A stretch of 64,000 bases of DNA from an uncultured Helicobacteraceae bacterium (GCA_944323755.1 CALUTR010000002.1:353377-417376), one strand, 5' to 3'; positions 9,189 to 18,423 are shown, counted from the first letter of the stretch. Notes: generated by a model from the sequence alone, not told the origin. Numbers and translations are program-made.

Positions 9189-10181
9189 ATGCTAACCATC
9201 GCATTTCCTACATACAAAAGACCACATAGAATTATAGATGCAGTAAATGATACGCTAAAGATAGATTCAAATGATATTGAGGTTATAGTATGTGATAATA
9301 ATGAAGATTACAAAACAAGAGATATATTATCAAACATCAAAGATAAGCGATTTAAATACTATAAAAATGAAAAAAATTTAGGATTCTGTGGTAATTTTAA
9401 ATCGTGCATAATGAATGCTAAAGGCGAATTTGTATTAATTATTAGCGATGAAGATAGAATAAATCACGATGCAATACCAGATATGCTAAATATTATTAAT
9501 AGGGGGGGGCAGCAAGAAATTTCAGAAATCATATCAGGCGTAGCCTATATAGAAGAACACGATAGATATTATGTAGCTCCTCCAAAAAATAAAAATCAAT
9601 TCTTACCTGCAAATAGCGCAAAAAAACACCCCCTATATAAACTTTTAAGAAGCTATGTATCAGGCTTTTTATTCAACACTAAAATAGCACAAAGCATATA
9701 CACAAATCACATCAAGCCATTTGAAAATTCGGAAGTATATTTTTACTATCCATTTTGGATTATAGGGTGGCTTGGGCTAAATTATGGTGGATTATACACA
9801 TACAATTCAAAACCACTAATATTTAAAAACAATAATGATAGTAATGGTTATGTAGAAGATACAACAAAAGCAAACAAACTATTTAGCTTTGATTCAGAGT
9901 TAAAATGTCTAGAAGACAGGATAAATCTTACAAGAAATGATAAATTATTAATTCAAAGCAGTATAGACGCAAACAATATATACTACATAAAATACACAAC
10001 TCTAAAATATGATAAAACAATAAATTGGGAGCAAGCATTTATAAAAATTAAAGCTGCAATTAAAGCAGGGAGAAAACATTACAAGCTAAGCATAATGCAT
10101 TTTTATTTCATCAATTATTTAAATAAATTAAAATCAATCATAAAAAAGATAATCAAATATAAACCACGATACAAAATATAA
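9189..10181 (+). CDS. GT2 glycosyltransferase, phase-variable, ON
   Basis: Family 2 glycosyltransferase of 330 residues. It starts directly with the GT2 strand LTIAFPTYKRPHRI, followed by IEVIVCDNNED, NLGFCGNFKSC and the metal-binding SDEDRI. A G8 tract at codons 105-107 (N-R-G-G-Q) is in frame, so the gene is ON as assembled. The start ATG 9189 has AAAAGGATGA upstream. The C-terminal end is basic and lysine-rich, which may help peripheral membrane binding. It follows the GT61 gene by 31 bases and faces the convergent DUF3298 gene. Donor and acceptor sugars cannot be read from the sequence. Confidence 0.87.
   Translation: MLTIAFPTYKRPHRIIDAVNDTLKIDSNDIEVIVCDNNEDYKTRDILSNIKDKRFKYYKNEKNLGFCGNFKSCIMNAKGEFVLIISDEDRINHDAIPDMLNIINRGGQQEISEIISGVAYIEEHDRYYVAPPKNKNQFLPANSAKKHPLYKLLRSYVSGFLFNTKIAQSIYTNHIKPFENSEVYFYYPFWIIGWLGLNYGGLYTYNSKPLIFKNNNDSNGYVEDTTKANKLFSFDSELKCLEDRINLTRNDKLLIQSSIDANNIYYIKYTTLKYDKTINWEQAFIKIKAAIKAGRKHYKLSIMHFYFINYLNKLKSIIKKIIKYKPRYKI
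9502..9509 (+). repeat. poly-G tract (G8) in GT2 gene; frame ON
   Basis: Eight Gs flanked by A and C in the middle of the GT2 gene, read as R-G-G-Q in frame. Confidence 0.93.
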
Positions 10182-10193
10182 TCCAAACAGAAT

Positions 10194-11291
10194 CTAGGCG
10201 CCATAAAATAAACTTTTGTAGCGCCAATCATCTTTGATTAGCTCTTTTATCTTATCAAATTCCACAACAACATAAACATTGCCAGAAGAATATGGGGCTA
10301 TCTCATAAGCATTCCACATAAAAATTACACCGTTTTGACTAAGGAAAAATGAATTTGGCATAACAGTAAGTGGTAGAGATTCATCAAATAATTGATCGCG
10401 TTTTGACTCCAAATACGAGCTAAGAAGCATTAAAAATTTATCCTTATTTTCATTAGTTACATCAAATACATCTTCTATGCCACTTGGAATTTTTGCTCCA
10501 CTATTTATATCATATAACTGCATTGTTTTTATACTATTTCCATGAGCCCCACCTGTATAACGATACGATACCGTATCTATCTCTAAAATATTATCATCAA
10601 TATAGCCAATGCTATCTTGACTAATAAATTCAACATTACTTTGCAATCCATAATTCTGGATATATTCATTCATATTATTTTTTAAAAGTATTTCTAAATT
10701 ATTTTTTAACTGATATATATCATTAGAATCTGAAATTGACTGATTAAGCAAATGAATATGATTTAAATCACTATTTACAATGATAGGCTTTGAGATTTTG
10801 CCTCTATAAAAGACCTCTCTTTTACCAAATCTATCTTCTATTTGCGTTTTAGTATAAATCTCTGATTTAATAATACGCATTTGATTTAAGGCAGCATTAG
10901 AGTCTTGATAAAACTTAAACTCTACTCCATTATTTATTCCACTTATAATAAGCATCCCTTTATTATCTAGTGCAAAACCAAGAATCTTATCATCAAGTGC
11001 AATTTCAAAAGAATGGTTCTGCTTCCAAAGAGTAATTTTTGCTATCAATGAATCACTAGAATCTTCTAAATTTTCATTATGAAATATATCTAAATATGCA
11101 CGCTGCTTTATGCCATCATAGTTGCCTTCTAGCACATAAAAAACATTGCTATTAGAATCAAGATTAATTAACTCTCTAAATTCATAGCTATCTAGCGCTT
11201 GAAGCGTGGGATCATCTTTTTTACCAAGAAGCAGAATAACACCAAGTGCTAATACAAATACTAGTATTAAAAATACAAATATTTTCTTCAA
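10194..11291 (-). CDS. membrane-anchored DUF3298 (RsiV C-terminal-like) protein
   Basis: A 365-residue protein with one N-terminal hydrophobic segment (about residues 4-22, FVFLILVFVLALGVILLLG) after two lysines. It is probably an anchored or exported periplasmic protein. The C-terminal third shows the DUF3298 signature: YRYTGGAHGNS, then an MPNSFFLSQNGVIFMWNAYEI block and APYSSGNVYV. In RsiV this fold binds lysozyme, but many members are uncharacterised and no sigma factor lies next to it here. The start is TTG, eight bases after the PmtA-like gene, so the two probably share a transcript. Function unknown. Confidence 0.78.
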   Translation of the reverse strand: MKKIFVFLILVFVLALGVILLLGKKDDPTLQALDSYEFRELINLDSNSNVFYVLEGNYDGIKQRAYLDIFHNENLEDSSDSLIAKITLWKQNHSFEIALDDKILGFALDNKGMLIISGINNGVEFKFYQDSNAALNQMRIIKSEIYTKTQIEDRFGKREVFYRGKISKPIIVNSDLNHIHLLNQSISDSNDIYQLKNNLEILLKNNMNEYIQNYGLQSNVEFISQDSIGYIDDNILEIDTVSYRYTGGAHGNSIKTMQLYDINSGAKIPSGIEDVFDVTNENKDKFLMLLSSYLESKRDQLFDESLPLTVMPNSFFLSQNGVIFMWNAYEIAPYSSGNVYVVVEFDKIKELIKDDWRYKSLFYGA

Positions 11292-11299
11292 ATTTAACT

Positions 11300-11860
11300 C
11301 TATTTTTTACAAAAATAAACAAAGGCAGGTGGGATATTATTCCAAACGATGCTAGAAGTTTTCACATTATTAAATGTGCAAAATACTTTCTTTTTGAAAT
11401 ACATTGCATACAATGTAGGTATAACATATGCAAATGTTACAAAATATCCACCTGGCTTTAATGCTTTATAAATGCTATGCAAGATTCTATCTTGCTCCAC
11501 TTTTGATAATAATGCCCAAGGTATCCCAGATACGATGACATCAGCGTATTTCATATTTCTTCTTTTCATCATAGATTCTAAAAACTCTGCAGATCCAACC
11601 TCAACATCAAGATTTTTAAATTTTTTACATAGATTTTTAGCTATATTCTCATTGATTTCAACAGCAAAAAAATTAGAATCTTTTTTCTTTTTATTAATAA
11701 TACATCTTGTAAAAGCCCCAAGACCTGGTCCAATTTCTATAATATTAGATGCATTTTCAATACCAATATTTTCTGTGATTATATGGCTTAATTGCTTTGA
11801 ACTCGAGCATAAAGCTCCTGTTCGCTTCGGATTTTTAATATAATGTAACAACAATTTCAA
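11300..11860 (-). CDS. PmtA-like SAM-dependent phospholipid N-methyltransferase
   Basis: A small methyltransferase of about 186 residues. The N-terminus KNPKRTGALCSSSKQLS, the SAM loop NIIEIGPGLGAFTRC, an acidic FAVEIN and the SGIPWALL motif fit the rRNA-adenine-dimethylase-like group that includes Rhodobacter-type PmtA. PmtA methylates phosphatidylethanolamine. Annotated starts are all TTG: the first lies immediately against AGGGG, and the second in-frame leucine codon (TTG at 11852-11854) has a better six-base spacing. Whether the organism makes methylated PE cannot be told from this window. A protein or small-molecule methyltransferase remains possible. Confidence 0.68.
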   Translation of the reverse strand: MKLLLHYIKNPKRTGALCSSSKQLSHIITENIGIENASNIIEIGPGLGAFTRCIINKKKKDSNFFAVEINENIAKNLCKKFKNLDVEVGSAEFLESMMKRRNMKYADVIVSGIPWALLSKVEQDRILHSIYKALKPGGYFVTFAYVIPTLYAMYFKKKVFCTFNNVKTSSIVWNNIPPAFVYFCKK

Positions 11861-11898
11861 CCCCTATAATTTAGCTTGGCGTATTATATCAAATTCAT

Positions 11899-11924
11899 TT
11901 TATTGTAAGCCTTTATTGTAAGCC
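11899..11924 (+). repeat. perfect 13-bp tandem duplication upstream of epimerase
   Basis: TTTATTGTAAGCC occurs twice without a gap, about 75 bases before the phase-variable epimerase at 11999. It lies in the divergent spacer with the PmtA-like gene. It could be copy-number variable. Confidence 0.85.
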
Positions 11925-11998
11925 TAAAAAAACAAGCACAACAATTTATTATTATTTAAGCTAAAATGTAAAATAAAATTTAATTTTAAAGGCTTATA

Positions 11999-13009
11999 AT
12001 GACTTATTTAATTACAGGTGGATGTGGATTCTTAGGTAGTAATATAGCAAAAAATATCATCGAAAATGGGGGGGGGGAAGTAGTAATTTTTGATAATCTC
12101 TACAGAATTGGTTCATTTTATAATCTAGAATTTTTAAAAGCAAGCAAGCGATCATTTCACTTCATACACGGTGATATAAGAAATATTAATGATATAGAAA
12201 AAGTAATCAAAGATTTTAAACCAAACATCATCTACCACCTAAGCGGACAAGTGGCAATGACCACATCTATAGAGGATCCTAGATTTGATTTTGAGGTAAA
12301 TGCGTTAGGAACTTTCAATCTTTTAGATTCTATTAGAAAATATAGTAAAGATTCTATTGTGATTTATTCATCTACAAATAAAGTGTATGGGGATTTAGAA
12401 CAATTTCACTATGATGAAACACAAACTAGATATATATGTAGAAATTTTCCAAATGGCTTCAAAGAAGATATAAATATTAATCTTCATTCACCTTATGGCT
12501 GCTCTAAAGGAGTTGGGGATTTTTATATGCTTGATTTCCATAGAATCTATGGTATAAAAAGTGTAGTATTTAGGCATTCATCTATGTATGGTGGCAGGCA
12601 ATTTGCTACATATGACCAAGGCTGGATAGGATACTTTATCAACGAAGCTTTAAATAACAAAACTATAGAAATATCTGGAAATGGAAAGCAAGTAAGAGAT
12701 ATTTTACACGCACAAGATATGATAGATTTATATCTTGATACTCCCAAATACATAGATACAATGCAAGGAAAAGCTTTCAACATAGGTGGTGGCATAGAAA
12801 ATAGTCTATCTATACTGGAATTATTTGATTTATTAAATGAGATTCTAGGAATTAAAATATCATATAATGTAAACTTACCTAGAATCAGCGATCAAAAGGT
12901 CTTTATAGCAGATCTATCATCACTAAATCAACATATGAGCTTCAAGCCAAAAATCAGCAAAAAAGAAGGGATTATAGATATGATTAATTGGGTAAAAAGT
13001 ATAAAATAA
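11999..13009 (+). CDS. CDP-paratose 2-epimerase (tyvelose epimerase)-like, phase-variable, ON
   Basis: An extended SDR of 336 residues closely following the tyvelose epimerase pattern. It has YLITGGCGFLGSNIA, FIHGDIRN, HLSGQVAMTTSIEDP with DFEVNALGTFNLL, SSTNKVYGDLE, catalytic Y166/K170 in SPYGCSKG, and the diagnostic VVFRHSSMYGGRQFATYDQG. Tyv enzymes invert C2 of CDP-paratose to CDP-tyvelose, so the gene fits the CDP-glucose branch (rfbF, rfbG). RfbH and RfbS, needed for the 3,6-dideoxy step, are not in the window. A G10 tract at codons 24-26, just after the NAD loop, is in frame (ON). Start ATG 11999 has AAAGGC upstream. Confidence 0.87.
   Translation: MTYLITGGCGFLGSNIAKNIIENGGGEVVIFDNLYRIGSFYNLEFLKASKRSFHFIHGDIRNINDIEKVIKDFKPNIIYHLSGQVAMTTSIEDPRFDFEVNALGTFNLLDSIRKYSKDSIVIYSSTNKVYGDLEQFHYDETQTRYICRNFPNGFKEDININLHSPYGCSKGVGDFYMLDFHRIYGIKSVVFRHSSMYGGRQFATYDQGWIGYFINEALNNKTIEISGNGKQVRDILHAQDMIDLYLDTPKYIDTMQGKAFNIGGGIENSLSILELFDLLNEILGIKISYNVNLPRISDQKVFIADLSSLNQHMSFKPKISKKEGIIDMINWVKSIK
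12068..12077 (+). repeat. poly-G tract (G10) in epimerase gene; frame ON
   Basis: Ten Gs after AAT encode GGG followed by GAA at codons 24-27. Any single-base change truncates the enzyme right after its NAD-binding loop. Confidence 0.95.
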
Positions 13010-13045
13010 ACAAAACACCAAATGATAATGCATATAGGAGGAAAA

Positions 13046-14257
13046 ATGTTAAAAATCAAAATAAATGAAAAAATGAAAGATAATTCATTAGAGTTTCAAA
13101 GTATGATTGATTGCACTAAAAAAGGTAGCTTTCAAATGCAAAATCTCATTGGATTTGATGTTTTAGGAAATAAACGCAAAGAAATACAGGTCGGAAGAGA
13201 GATGACTTTTGAATTTGAAGAGTTTAAAATATTGCATTTTGATAGCATATATATAAGCAATGGGGGGGGGGTATTTGCAAATGACAAATTAGTTAAAGAA
13301 GCATTATCTAGCTTTGATTGTGGCATTTTAAATCAAAATCTACAAGACTCATACGATGAATTTAAAAAACTTAACAACACATTCAGCATAAAAGACATAA
13401 AAAACACTATCAAAAATATATGTTACAGATTAAGCAAATCTTACAAACTAGCAGTAAATGATACACCAAAAATTTTATTTTTCTGCCCTTGGTTTGATAA
13501 TTTCACCCATTTTACACTAGAAGCATATTCTAGATTGTATTTTGCAGTCAAACATTTTAGAAAAAACAATATTGATTTTATTGTTGTCGTGCCGCCAAAA
13601 AGAAGAGAATTTGACACAAAACCACTATATCAATCATTTATTAATCCAATATTAGAATCTCTAAATATCAATGAAAACAATAGAATTTACACAAATCAAT
13701 ATAACAAACTTATATCACCAAGTTTTATAAAAATCAATAATGCATATTTACCAACACACATAAAATGCGAACCAAAATACACAATAGAAGCAATAAATCA
13801 TCTAAAAACATACTACTATGACAAAAATTTCAAATGGGATAATAAGAACATCTATATATCTCGAAAAAAGGCAAATAGAAGAAAAATAGCAAATGAAAAC
13901 GAAGTAGTTTGCTTTCTAGTAAAACACAATTTCATAGAGCTAAATATGGAAGATCTAAGCTTCAAAGAGAGAGTAAATATCCTAATGAGAGCAAAAAATA
14001 TTATAGGCATTGATGGGACAAACTTAACAAGTATGATGTTTATGCCAGATAATGCAAATGTTGTCGCGCTTAGGACTTATGATATGCAAGAATTTAATCA
14101 AATCACTGCATCAATTTTTAATCTTAATTTTTATTGCATAGTGTGTAATGTCAATAAAGAAATACCAAATCATAATGGAGAGATGTGGTTTCTTAGTGAT
14201 ATTGTTGTTGATATTGACTATTTAGAACAGAAATTAATGGAGTATGAGATTATATAA
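13046..14257 (+). CDS. GT61 (DUF563) glycosyltransferase, phase-variable, ON
   Basis: A 403-residue paralogue of the GT61 gene at 7909. I chose ATG 13046 because AGGAGG sits at 13037-13042 before it; an upstream in-frame ATG (13022) lacks such a site. Family blocks: FFCPWFDNFTHFTLEAYSRL, a VVVPPKRREFD loop, KNIYISRKKANRRK, MEDLSFKERVNILMRAKN and GIDGTNLTSMMFMP. A G10 tract at codons 73-75 (SNGGGVFAND) is in frame, so the gene is ON. The tract is in a different place from that of the paralogue (codon 47), so the two switches arose separately or were moved. The acceptor is unknown. Confidence 0.87.
   Translation: MLKIKINEKMKDNSLEFQSMIDCTKKGSFQMQNLIGFDVLGNKRKEIQVGREMTFEFEEFKILHFDSIYISNGGGVFANDKLVKEALSSFDCGILNQNLQDSYDEFKKLNNTFSIKDIKNTIKNICYRLSKSYKLAVNDTPKILFFCPWFDNFTHFTLEAYSRLYFAVKHFRKNNIDFIVVVPPKRREFDTKPLYQSFINPILESLNINENNRIYTNQYNKLISPSFIKINNAYLPTHIKCEPKYTIEAINHLKTYYYDKNFKWDNKNIYISRKKANRRKIANENEVVCFLVKHNFIELNMEDLSFKERVNILMRAKNIIGIDGTNLTSMMFMPDNANVVALRTYDMQEFNQITASIFNLNFYCIVCNVNKEIPNHNGEMWFLSDIVVDIDYLEQKLMEYEII
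13262..13271 (+). repeat. poly-G tract (G10) in GT61 gene; frame ON
   Basis: Ten Gs after AAT, read GGG then GTA at codons 73-76. In frame with both the conserved N-terminus and the GT61 core. Confidence 0.95.
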
Positions 14258-14338
14258 AGATGTTTACTTTATAAAATTAATGGGGTTAATGCTAATATAT
14301 CCTTATTTAGTATTGTAAACAAGATAAAGCTATCAAAC

Positions 14339-14397
14339 CTAAATACACATAACTAATTTACAACAATATAATTGTAATTGAAATTATATGTATTTAG
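14339..14397. repeat. imperfect inverted repeat in spacer
   Basis: CTAAATACA (14339-14347) and TGTATTTAG (14389-14397) are perfect complements separated by 41 AT-rich bases. Outer CTAT/ATAG adds four bases with a bulge. It may be part of a terminator or regulatory structure between the convergent GT61 and NssR-like genes. No T run follows. Confidence 0.35.
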
Positions 14398-14481
14398 ATA
14401 GTTGAAATAAAATCACAAATAATAAATTCCATACTTTAATATTGCTTTTATCATAATAAATTTAGCACAACAAAAGCATCT

Positions 14482-15078
14482 TTACCAAATCTCATCTTGC
14501 AAGGCATCTTTATTTAGAATCTCAATTTTACCTTTATTTGTAGAAATGAAGTTTTTTTCTCTAAATTCTTTTAAGATTCTTGATAAAGACTCTGCCCTTA
14601 CATTAAGCATAAAGGCTATTTTTCTCTGTGAAATTCTGGATAAATCATTTTCATTTTCTAATAAAAAGTGTATCAATCTACTTCTAAGTTCCATAGAATT
14701 TTGTAGTAATCCACGCTCTAAAATACCAATCTTTTCAAATAACGATGAAATCATCAAAAAACTAAAATTATTATCTTTTAGGCATAAATCTTTAAAATCT
14801 AAAAAATTAATTTCTAAAATTTCACAATCTTCCTCACAAATTGCACTAGCAGGATATGCTATATCCTTAAAAGCTGGCATCTCTGCGATAAAACTCAAAG
14901 GATAAAATCTATTAATTGTCAATTCTCTGGTATTTGAAATACTCTTATAGACCCTTACAATACCACTTTTTAATATAAAAAAACACCTTGCATATTCACC
15001 TTCATAAAATATTATATTTCCTTTTTTATAATGCCTGCTAACACCGATACCACTTAAAGAATCTAAAATATCTTTCAT
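14482..15078 (-). CDS. Crp/Fnr-family regulator, NssR-like
   Basis: A 198-residue Crp/Fnr protein. The N-terminal cyclic-nucleotide-binding-like barrel includes KKGNIIFYEGEYARCFFILKSG, then a dimer helix and a C-terminal winged helix with ISQRKIAFMLNVRAESLSRIL as the recognition region. There is no N-terminal cysteine cluster as in classic Fnr. It is transcribed away from a Ctb-type globin, the same arrangement as nssR (Cj0466) and ctb (Cj0465c) in Campylobacter jejuni, where NssR activates globin genes under nitrosative stress. Start ATG 15078 has AAGGA six bases upstream. A TTAAC-N4-ATCAA site lies 19 bases before the start and may also give autoregulation. Confidence 0.83.
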   Translation of the reverse strand: MKDILDSLSGIGVSRHYKKGNIIFYEGEYARCFFILKSGIVRVYKSISNTRELTINRFYPLSFIAEMPAFKDIAYPASAICEEDCEILEINFLDFKDLCLKDNNFSFLMISSLFEKIGILERGLLQNSMELRSRLIHFLLENENDLSRISQRKIAFMLNVRAESLSRILKEFREKNFISTNKGKIEILNKDALQDEIW

Positions 15079-15096
15079 TTCTATTCCTTAATTAAT

Positions 15097-15110
15097 TTAA
15101 CTAACATCAA
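15097..15110. promoter_or_regulatory. Crp/Fnr-type operator (TTAAC-N4-ATCAA) between nssR-like and ctb-like genes
   Basis: The left half equals the NssR half-site TTAAC; the right half ATCAA equals the Fnr half-site. The centre (15103.5) is 41.5 bases upstream of the start predicted from the ctb -10 box, the classic position for activation. Confidence 0.6.
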
Positions 15111-15132
15111 TTTCTGCAACTCAATACTACGA

Positions 15133-15138
15133 TATGAT
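15133..15138 (+). promoter_or_regulatory. -10 box of the ctb-like gene
   Basis: TATGAT followed by a predicted start near 15145 and an AAGGACAAAAT ribosome site before ATG 15164. No -35 box is visible, as expected for an activator-dependent promoter. Confidence 0.55.
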
Positions 15139-15163
15139 TATATTTAAAAAATAAGGACAAAAT

Positions 15164-15544
15164 ATGATTTATAATGATATCAATAAAGAAAGTATAGATA
15201 AATTAATGGATATATTTTATGACAAAATAAAAGCTGATAACAATTTAGGACCAATTTTTAAAAGCAAAATAGGAGAAAGTAAAGAAGAATGGGATAAACA
15301 TAAAGATAAAATTAGTAATTTTTGGCAAGGACAATTACTAAGAGAAGGTAACTACACAGGCCAACCAATGAAAGCACATATTGATTTACCACCATTCCCA
15401 CAAGAGTTCTTTAGCATATGGCTAAATTTATTTTCTCAAAGCTTAGATTTAGTATTTGATAATAATTGTAAAAATATATTTCTAAGACGAGCACAAATGA
15501 TAGCAAACAGCTTTCAATCTATGATCTATAAGCACCATAGATAA
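15164..15544 (+). CDS. ctb: group III truncated hemoglobin, Ctb-like
   Basis: A 126-residue globin matching Campylobacter jejuni Ctb in length and at its known heme-pocket positions: Y19 (B10), H46 (E7), H72 (F8, proximal ligand in PMKAHIDL) and W86 (G8 in FSIWLNLF). The FWQGQLL and Y-TGQP blocks are typical of group III. Ctb binds oxygen and NO and is induced with the NO-detoxifying globin Cgb by NssR. No Cgb is seen in this window. Start ATG 15164 follows AAGGAC. The gene converges on prfA with a five-base gap. Physiological role here is inferred from the family and from the divergent regulator. Confidence 0.88.
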   Translation: MIYNDINKESIDKLMDIFYDKIKADNNLGPIFKSKIGESKEEWDKHKDKISNFWQGQLLREGNYTGQPMKAHIDLPPFPQEFFSIWLNLFSQSLDLVFDNNCKNIFLRRAQMIANSFQSMIYKHHR

Positions 15545-15549
15545 TAAAA

Positions 15550-16608
15550 TCACTCTTGCACTTCTAAGCTTTGCATATGTGCAAGAAGTGGGTTTATCAC
15601 TAAATCAAGATTCCCAGATAACATAATCTCTTCTAAACTATACAATGTAACACCAGCTCTATGATCTGTCAAACGATTTTGTGGATAGTTATATGTTCTA
15701 ATTCTTTCACTTCTATCACCACTACCAACCTGCTCTTTTCTATTTTGACTTTCTTGCTGCATCTTTTCTTCTAACTCTTTTTCATAGATTCTAGCTTTTA
15801 AGATCTTCAGCGCTTTATCTTTATTTTTATGTTGTGATTTCTCATCTTGCATTGAAACACTAATTCCTGTAGGTATGTGTGTAATACGAACGGCAGAATC
15901 CGTAGTATTAACACTTTGACCACCATGACCTCCACTACGAAACACATCAATTTGCAAATCATTTGGATTAATATTAATCTCAATATCTTCAACCTCTGGC
16001 ATAATAGCAACTGTAACAGCTGAAGTATGAATACGCCCTTGAGACTCTGTATCTGGCACTCTTTGCACTCTATGTGTGCCACCTTCATATTTTAACCTAG
16101 AATATACACCATCGCCTTTTACAAGAGCAATCACCTCTTTGTAGCCACCTACATTATTTTCATTTGAACTTATAATTTCAACTTTCCAATGTTTAGACTC
16201 CGCATATCTGCAATAAGCTTTAAATAAATCACCAACAAAAATACCAGCTTCATCTCCACCCGTTCCAGCACGAATCTCTAAAAATACATTTTTATTACTA
16301 TTTGGGTCTTTTGGAACAAGGAGAATTTTTATCTCTTCTTCTAATTCTATTTTTTTAGATTCTAAAATCCTTATTTCTTCTTTTACTAAATCACCTAATT
16401 CTTTATCATCAAGCAATTCTTTACTATCTTCAATATTTTTTAAAACTTTTAAATATTCTTTTGCTTTTTCAACCAAATCAGACAAATCGCTCTGCTCTTT
16501 TGTAAGCTTACTCAACAGCTTTACATCGGAGAGAACTTCAGGCTTTATGAGCTCTAAGTTTATATTATCATATCGCTCAATCAATGGAAGTAATTTATTT
16601 ACAATCAT
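15550..16608 (-). CDS. prfA: peptide chain release factor 1
   Basis: Releases finished peptides at UAA and UAG codons. It is 352 residues long with an N-terminal coiled region. [12 protein letters not shown] and the stop-codon-reading [13 protein letters not shown] region (the P-x-T type tripeptide marks RF1, not RF2) precede the catalytic GGQ in [36 protein letters not shown] is also conserved. It is followed upstream by rpsT and the divergent glmM, as in Helicobacter pylori. Start ATG 16608. No internal frameshift was seen. Confidence 0.96.
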   Translation of the reverse strand: MIVNKLLPLIERYDNINLELIKPEVLSDVKLLSKLTKEQSDLSDLVEKAKEYLKVLKNIEDSKELLDDKELGDLVKEEIRILESKKIELEEEIKILLVPKDPNSNKNVFLEIRAGTGGDEAGIFVGDLFKAYCRYAESKHWKVEIISSNENNVGGYKEVIALVKGDGVYSRLKYEGGTHRVQRVPDTESQGRIHTSAVTVAIMPEVEDIEININPNDLQIDVFRSGGHGGQSVNTTDSAVRITHIPTGISVSMQDEKSQHKNKDKALKILKARIYEKELEEKMQQESQNRKEQVGSGDRSERIRTYNYPQNRLTDHRAGVTLYSLEEIMLSGNLDLVINPLLAHMQSLEVQE

Positions 16609-16663
16609 AAGTTTTAGATTCTAATTACAAAAATTTAAAAACTATGCTTACTTTTTAAATATA

Positions 16664-16933
16664 CTAAGACTTAGATATTTTCTTTACACTTGCATTTAAT
16701 CGAGATACTTTTCTTGAAGCTGTATTTTTTGATAGTATACCTTTACTTACAAATTTATGAAGATTCTTGTTTGCAATTTTTAGTGCATTATTTGCATTTT
16801 CAACATTACCACTATTAACAGCCTCTCTTACAGCCTTTATTATATTTTTAATTTTGGTTTTATAGTATCTATTCCTTTGAGTGCGTTTTAATGTCTGTCG
16901 TATTCGTTTTTCAGCTGACTTATGGTTTGCCAT
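16664..16933 (-). CDS. rpsT: 30S ribosomal protein S20
   Basis: S20 binds 16S rRNA in the small subunit. It has 89 residues and is very basic, with the typical start [21 protein letters not shown] and the later [17 protein letters not shown] segment. Start ATG 16933 has AAGGA eight bases upstream. It lies 55 bases before prfA on the same strand, so they are probably cotranscribed. The 167-base spacer to glmM shows only AT-rich sequence and should hold both divergent promoters. Confidence 0.96.
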   Translation of the reverse strand: MANHKSAEKRIRQTLKRTQRNRYYKTKIKNIIKAVREAVNSGNVENANNALKIANKNLHKFVSKGILSKNTASRKVSRLNASVKKISKS

Positions 16934-17100
16934 TAGTTATTTTTCCTTGTATTTTTATGTAAAAATTAAAGCAAAGATTATGACACTTTTTTATTTAAAG
17001 CAACATTAAAATCTTTAAAAAATATGCATAGTTTTTAGTTAAAATATATGTTTTGATTTTGTCAATACATAAAATATTTTAATGCAACAAGGTGTTTATT

Positions 17101-18423
17101 GTGAAGATTTTTGGAACCGATGGAATTAGAGGAGAAGCAGGGATAGATATTACTCCATTTACAGCCATGCAAGCAGGTCTTGCAATTGGTATATATTTAA
17201 AAAGAAATACAAATAAAATATTAATAGGAAAAGATACTAGAAGAAGTGGGTATATGATAGAAAATGCTCTTGTATCAGCACTTACATCACTTGGATACAA
17301 TGTCATGCAAATAGGACCTATGCCAACACCAGCTGTAGCATTTTTAACAGAAGATATGAGATGTGATGCAGGAATTATGATTAGTGCAAGTCATAATCCA
17401 TATTATGATAATGGTATAAAATTTTTCAATCATAATGGATATAAGTTTGATGAAAATAAAGAAATTGAAATTGAAAATATTTACAATGACCTGACAGCAT
17501 TAACTAGCCATTTTAAAAATAAAATAGAAATTGGATCATCAAAGCGAATTGATGATGTAATCGGTAGATACATAGTCCATATCAAAAATTCCTTTCCAAA
17601 GAATCTTAATCTAAAAAATATCAAAATTGTCGTCGATACAGCAAATGGTGCAAGCTATAAAGTTGCGCCTATAATCTTTAGTGAGCTTGGAGCAGAAGTA
17701 ATCACAATAAATGACAAACCAAATGGCTACAATATCAATGAAAATTGTGGTGCGATGCATCCAGAATCATTATGCAAAAAAGTAAAAGAAGTTGGAGCAG
17801 ATATTGGCTTTGCACTTGATGGAGATGCAGATAGACTGGTAGTCGTAGATAATAATGGCAACATTGTAGATGGTGATAAACTAATTGGAGCATTAGCACT
17901 ACATTTAAAAAATCAAGGTGAATTGCAAAATAATGGAATTGTAGCAACAATAATGAGCAATCTAGCACTTGAAGAATTTTTAAATTTTAATAGTATAGAA
18001 ATGATTAGATCAAATGTTGGTGATAAATTTGTATTAGAAGAGATGATTAAGCACTCATATCAATTTGGAGGGGAGCAAAGCGGACATATAATATTTAGCA
18101 AATATGGGAAAACAGGTGATGGAATCCTTAGCGCATTACAAACGCTAGCATTAATGCTGCAATCAAACAAAAGTAGCGCGCAAATCCTAAATCCATTTGA
18201 GTTATATCCACAATTACAAAAAAATATTAATATTAAACACAAAAAACCACTAGATTTAATACAAAATAAATATTTACCAATCATACCAAAAAATGTAAGG
18301 CACATCATTAGATATTCTGGCACAGAAAATAAACTTAGAATCCTACTTGAAGGAAAAGATGAAAATCAATTAGAAAGCACAATGCAACAACTTATAGATT
18401 GTTTTGAACAAGAGATTAATTAA
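17101..18423 (+). CDS. glmM: phosphoglucosamine mutase
   Basis: Interconverts glucosamine-6-phosphate and glucosamine-1-phosphate on the way to UDP-GlcNAc for peptidoglycan and lipid A. It has [13 protein letters not shown] at the start, the phosphoserine loop [16 protein letters not shown] (S97), the metal-binding DGDADR and the C-terminal phosphate-binding [16 protein letters not shown] chose GTG 17101 because AAGG lies eight bases upstream and family members begin right at K-I/L-F-G-T-D-G; an in-frame GTG at 17092 overlaps that ribosome site. About 440 residues, the usual size. The stop overlaps the ATG of lspA (TAATG), as in Helicobacter pylori. Confidence 0.95.
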   Translation: MKIFGTDGIRGEAGIDITPFTAMQAGLAIGIYLKRNTNKILIGKDTRRSGYMIENALVSALTSLGYNVMQIGPMPTPAVAFLTEDMRCDAGIMISASHNPYYDNGIKFFNHNGYKFDENKEIEIENIYNDLTALTSHFKNKIEIGSSKRIDDVIGRYIVHIKNSFPKNLNLKNIKIVVDTANGASYKVAPIIFSELGAEVITINDKPNGYNINENCGAMHPESLCKKVKEVGADIGFALDGDADRLVVVDNNGNIVDGDKLIGALALHLKNQGELQNNGIVATIMSNLALEEFLNFNSIEMIRSNVGDKFVLEEMIKHSYQFGGEQSGHIIFSKYGKTGDGILSALQTLALMLQSNKSSAQILNPFELYPQLQKNINIKHKKPLDLIQNKYLPIIPKNVRHIIRYSGTENKLRILLEGKDENQLESTMQQLIDCFEQEIN

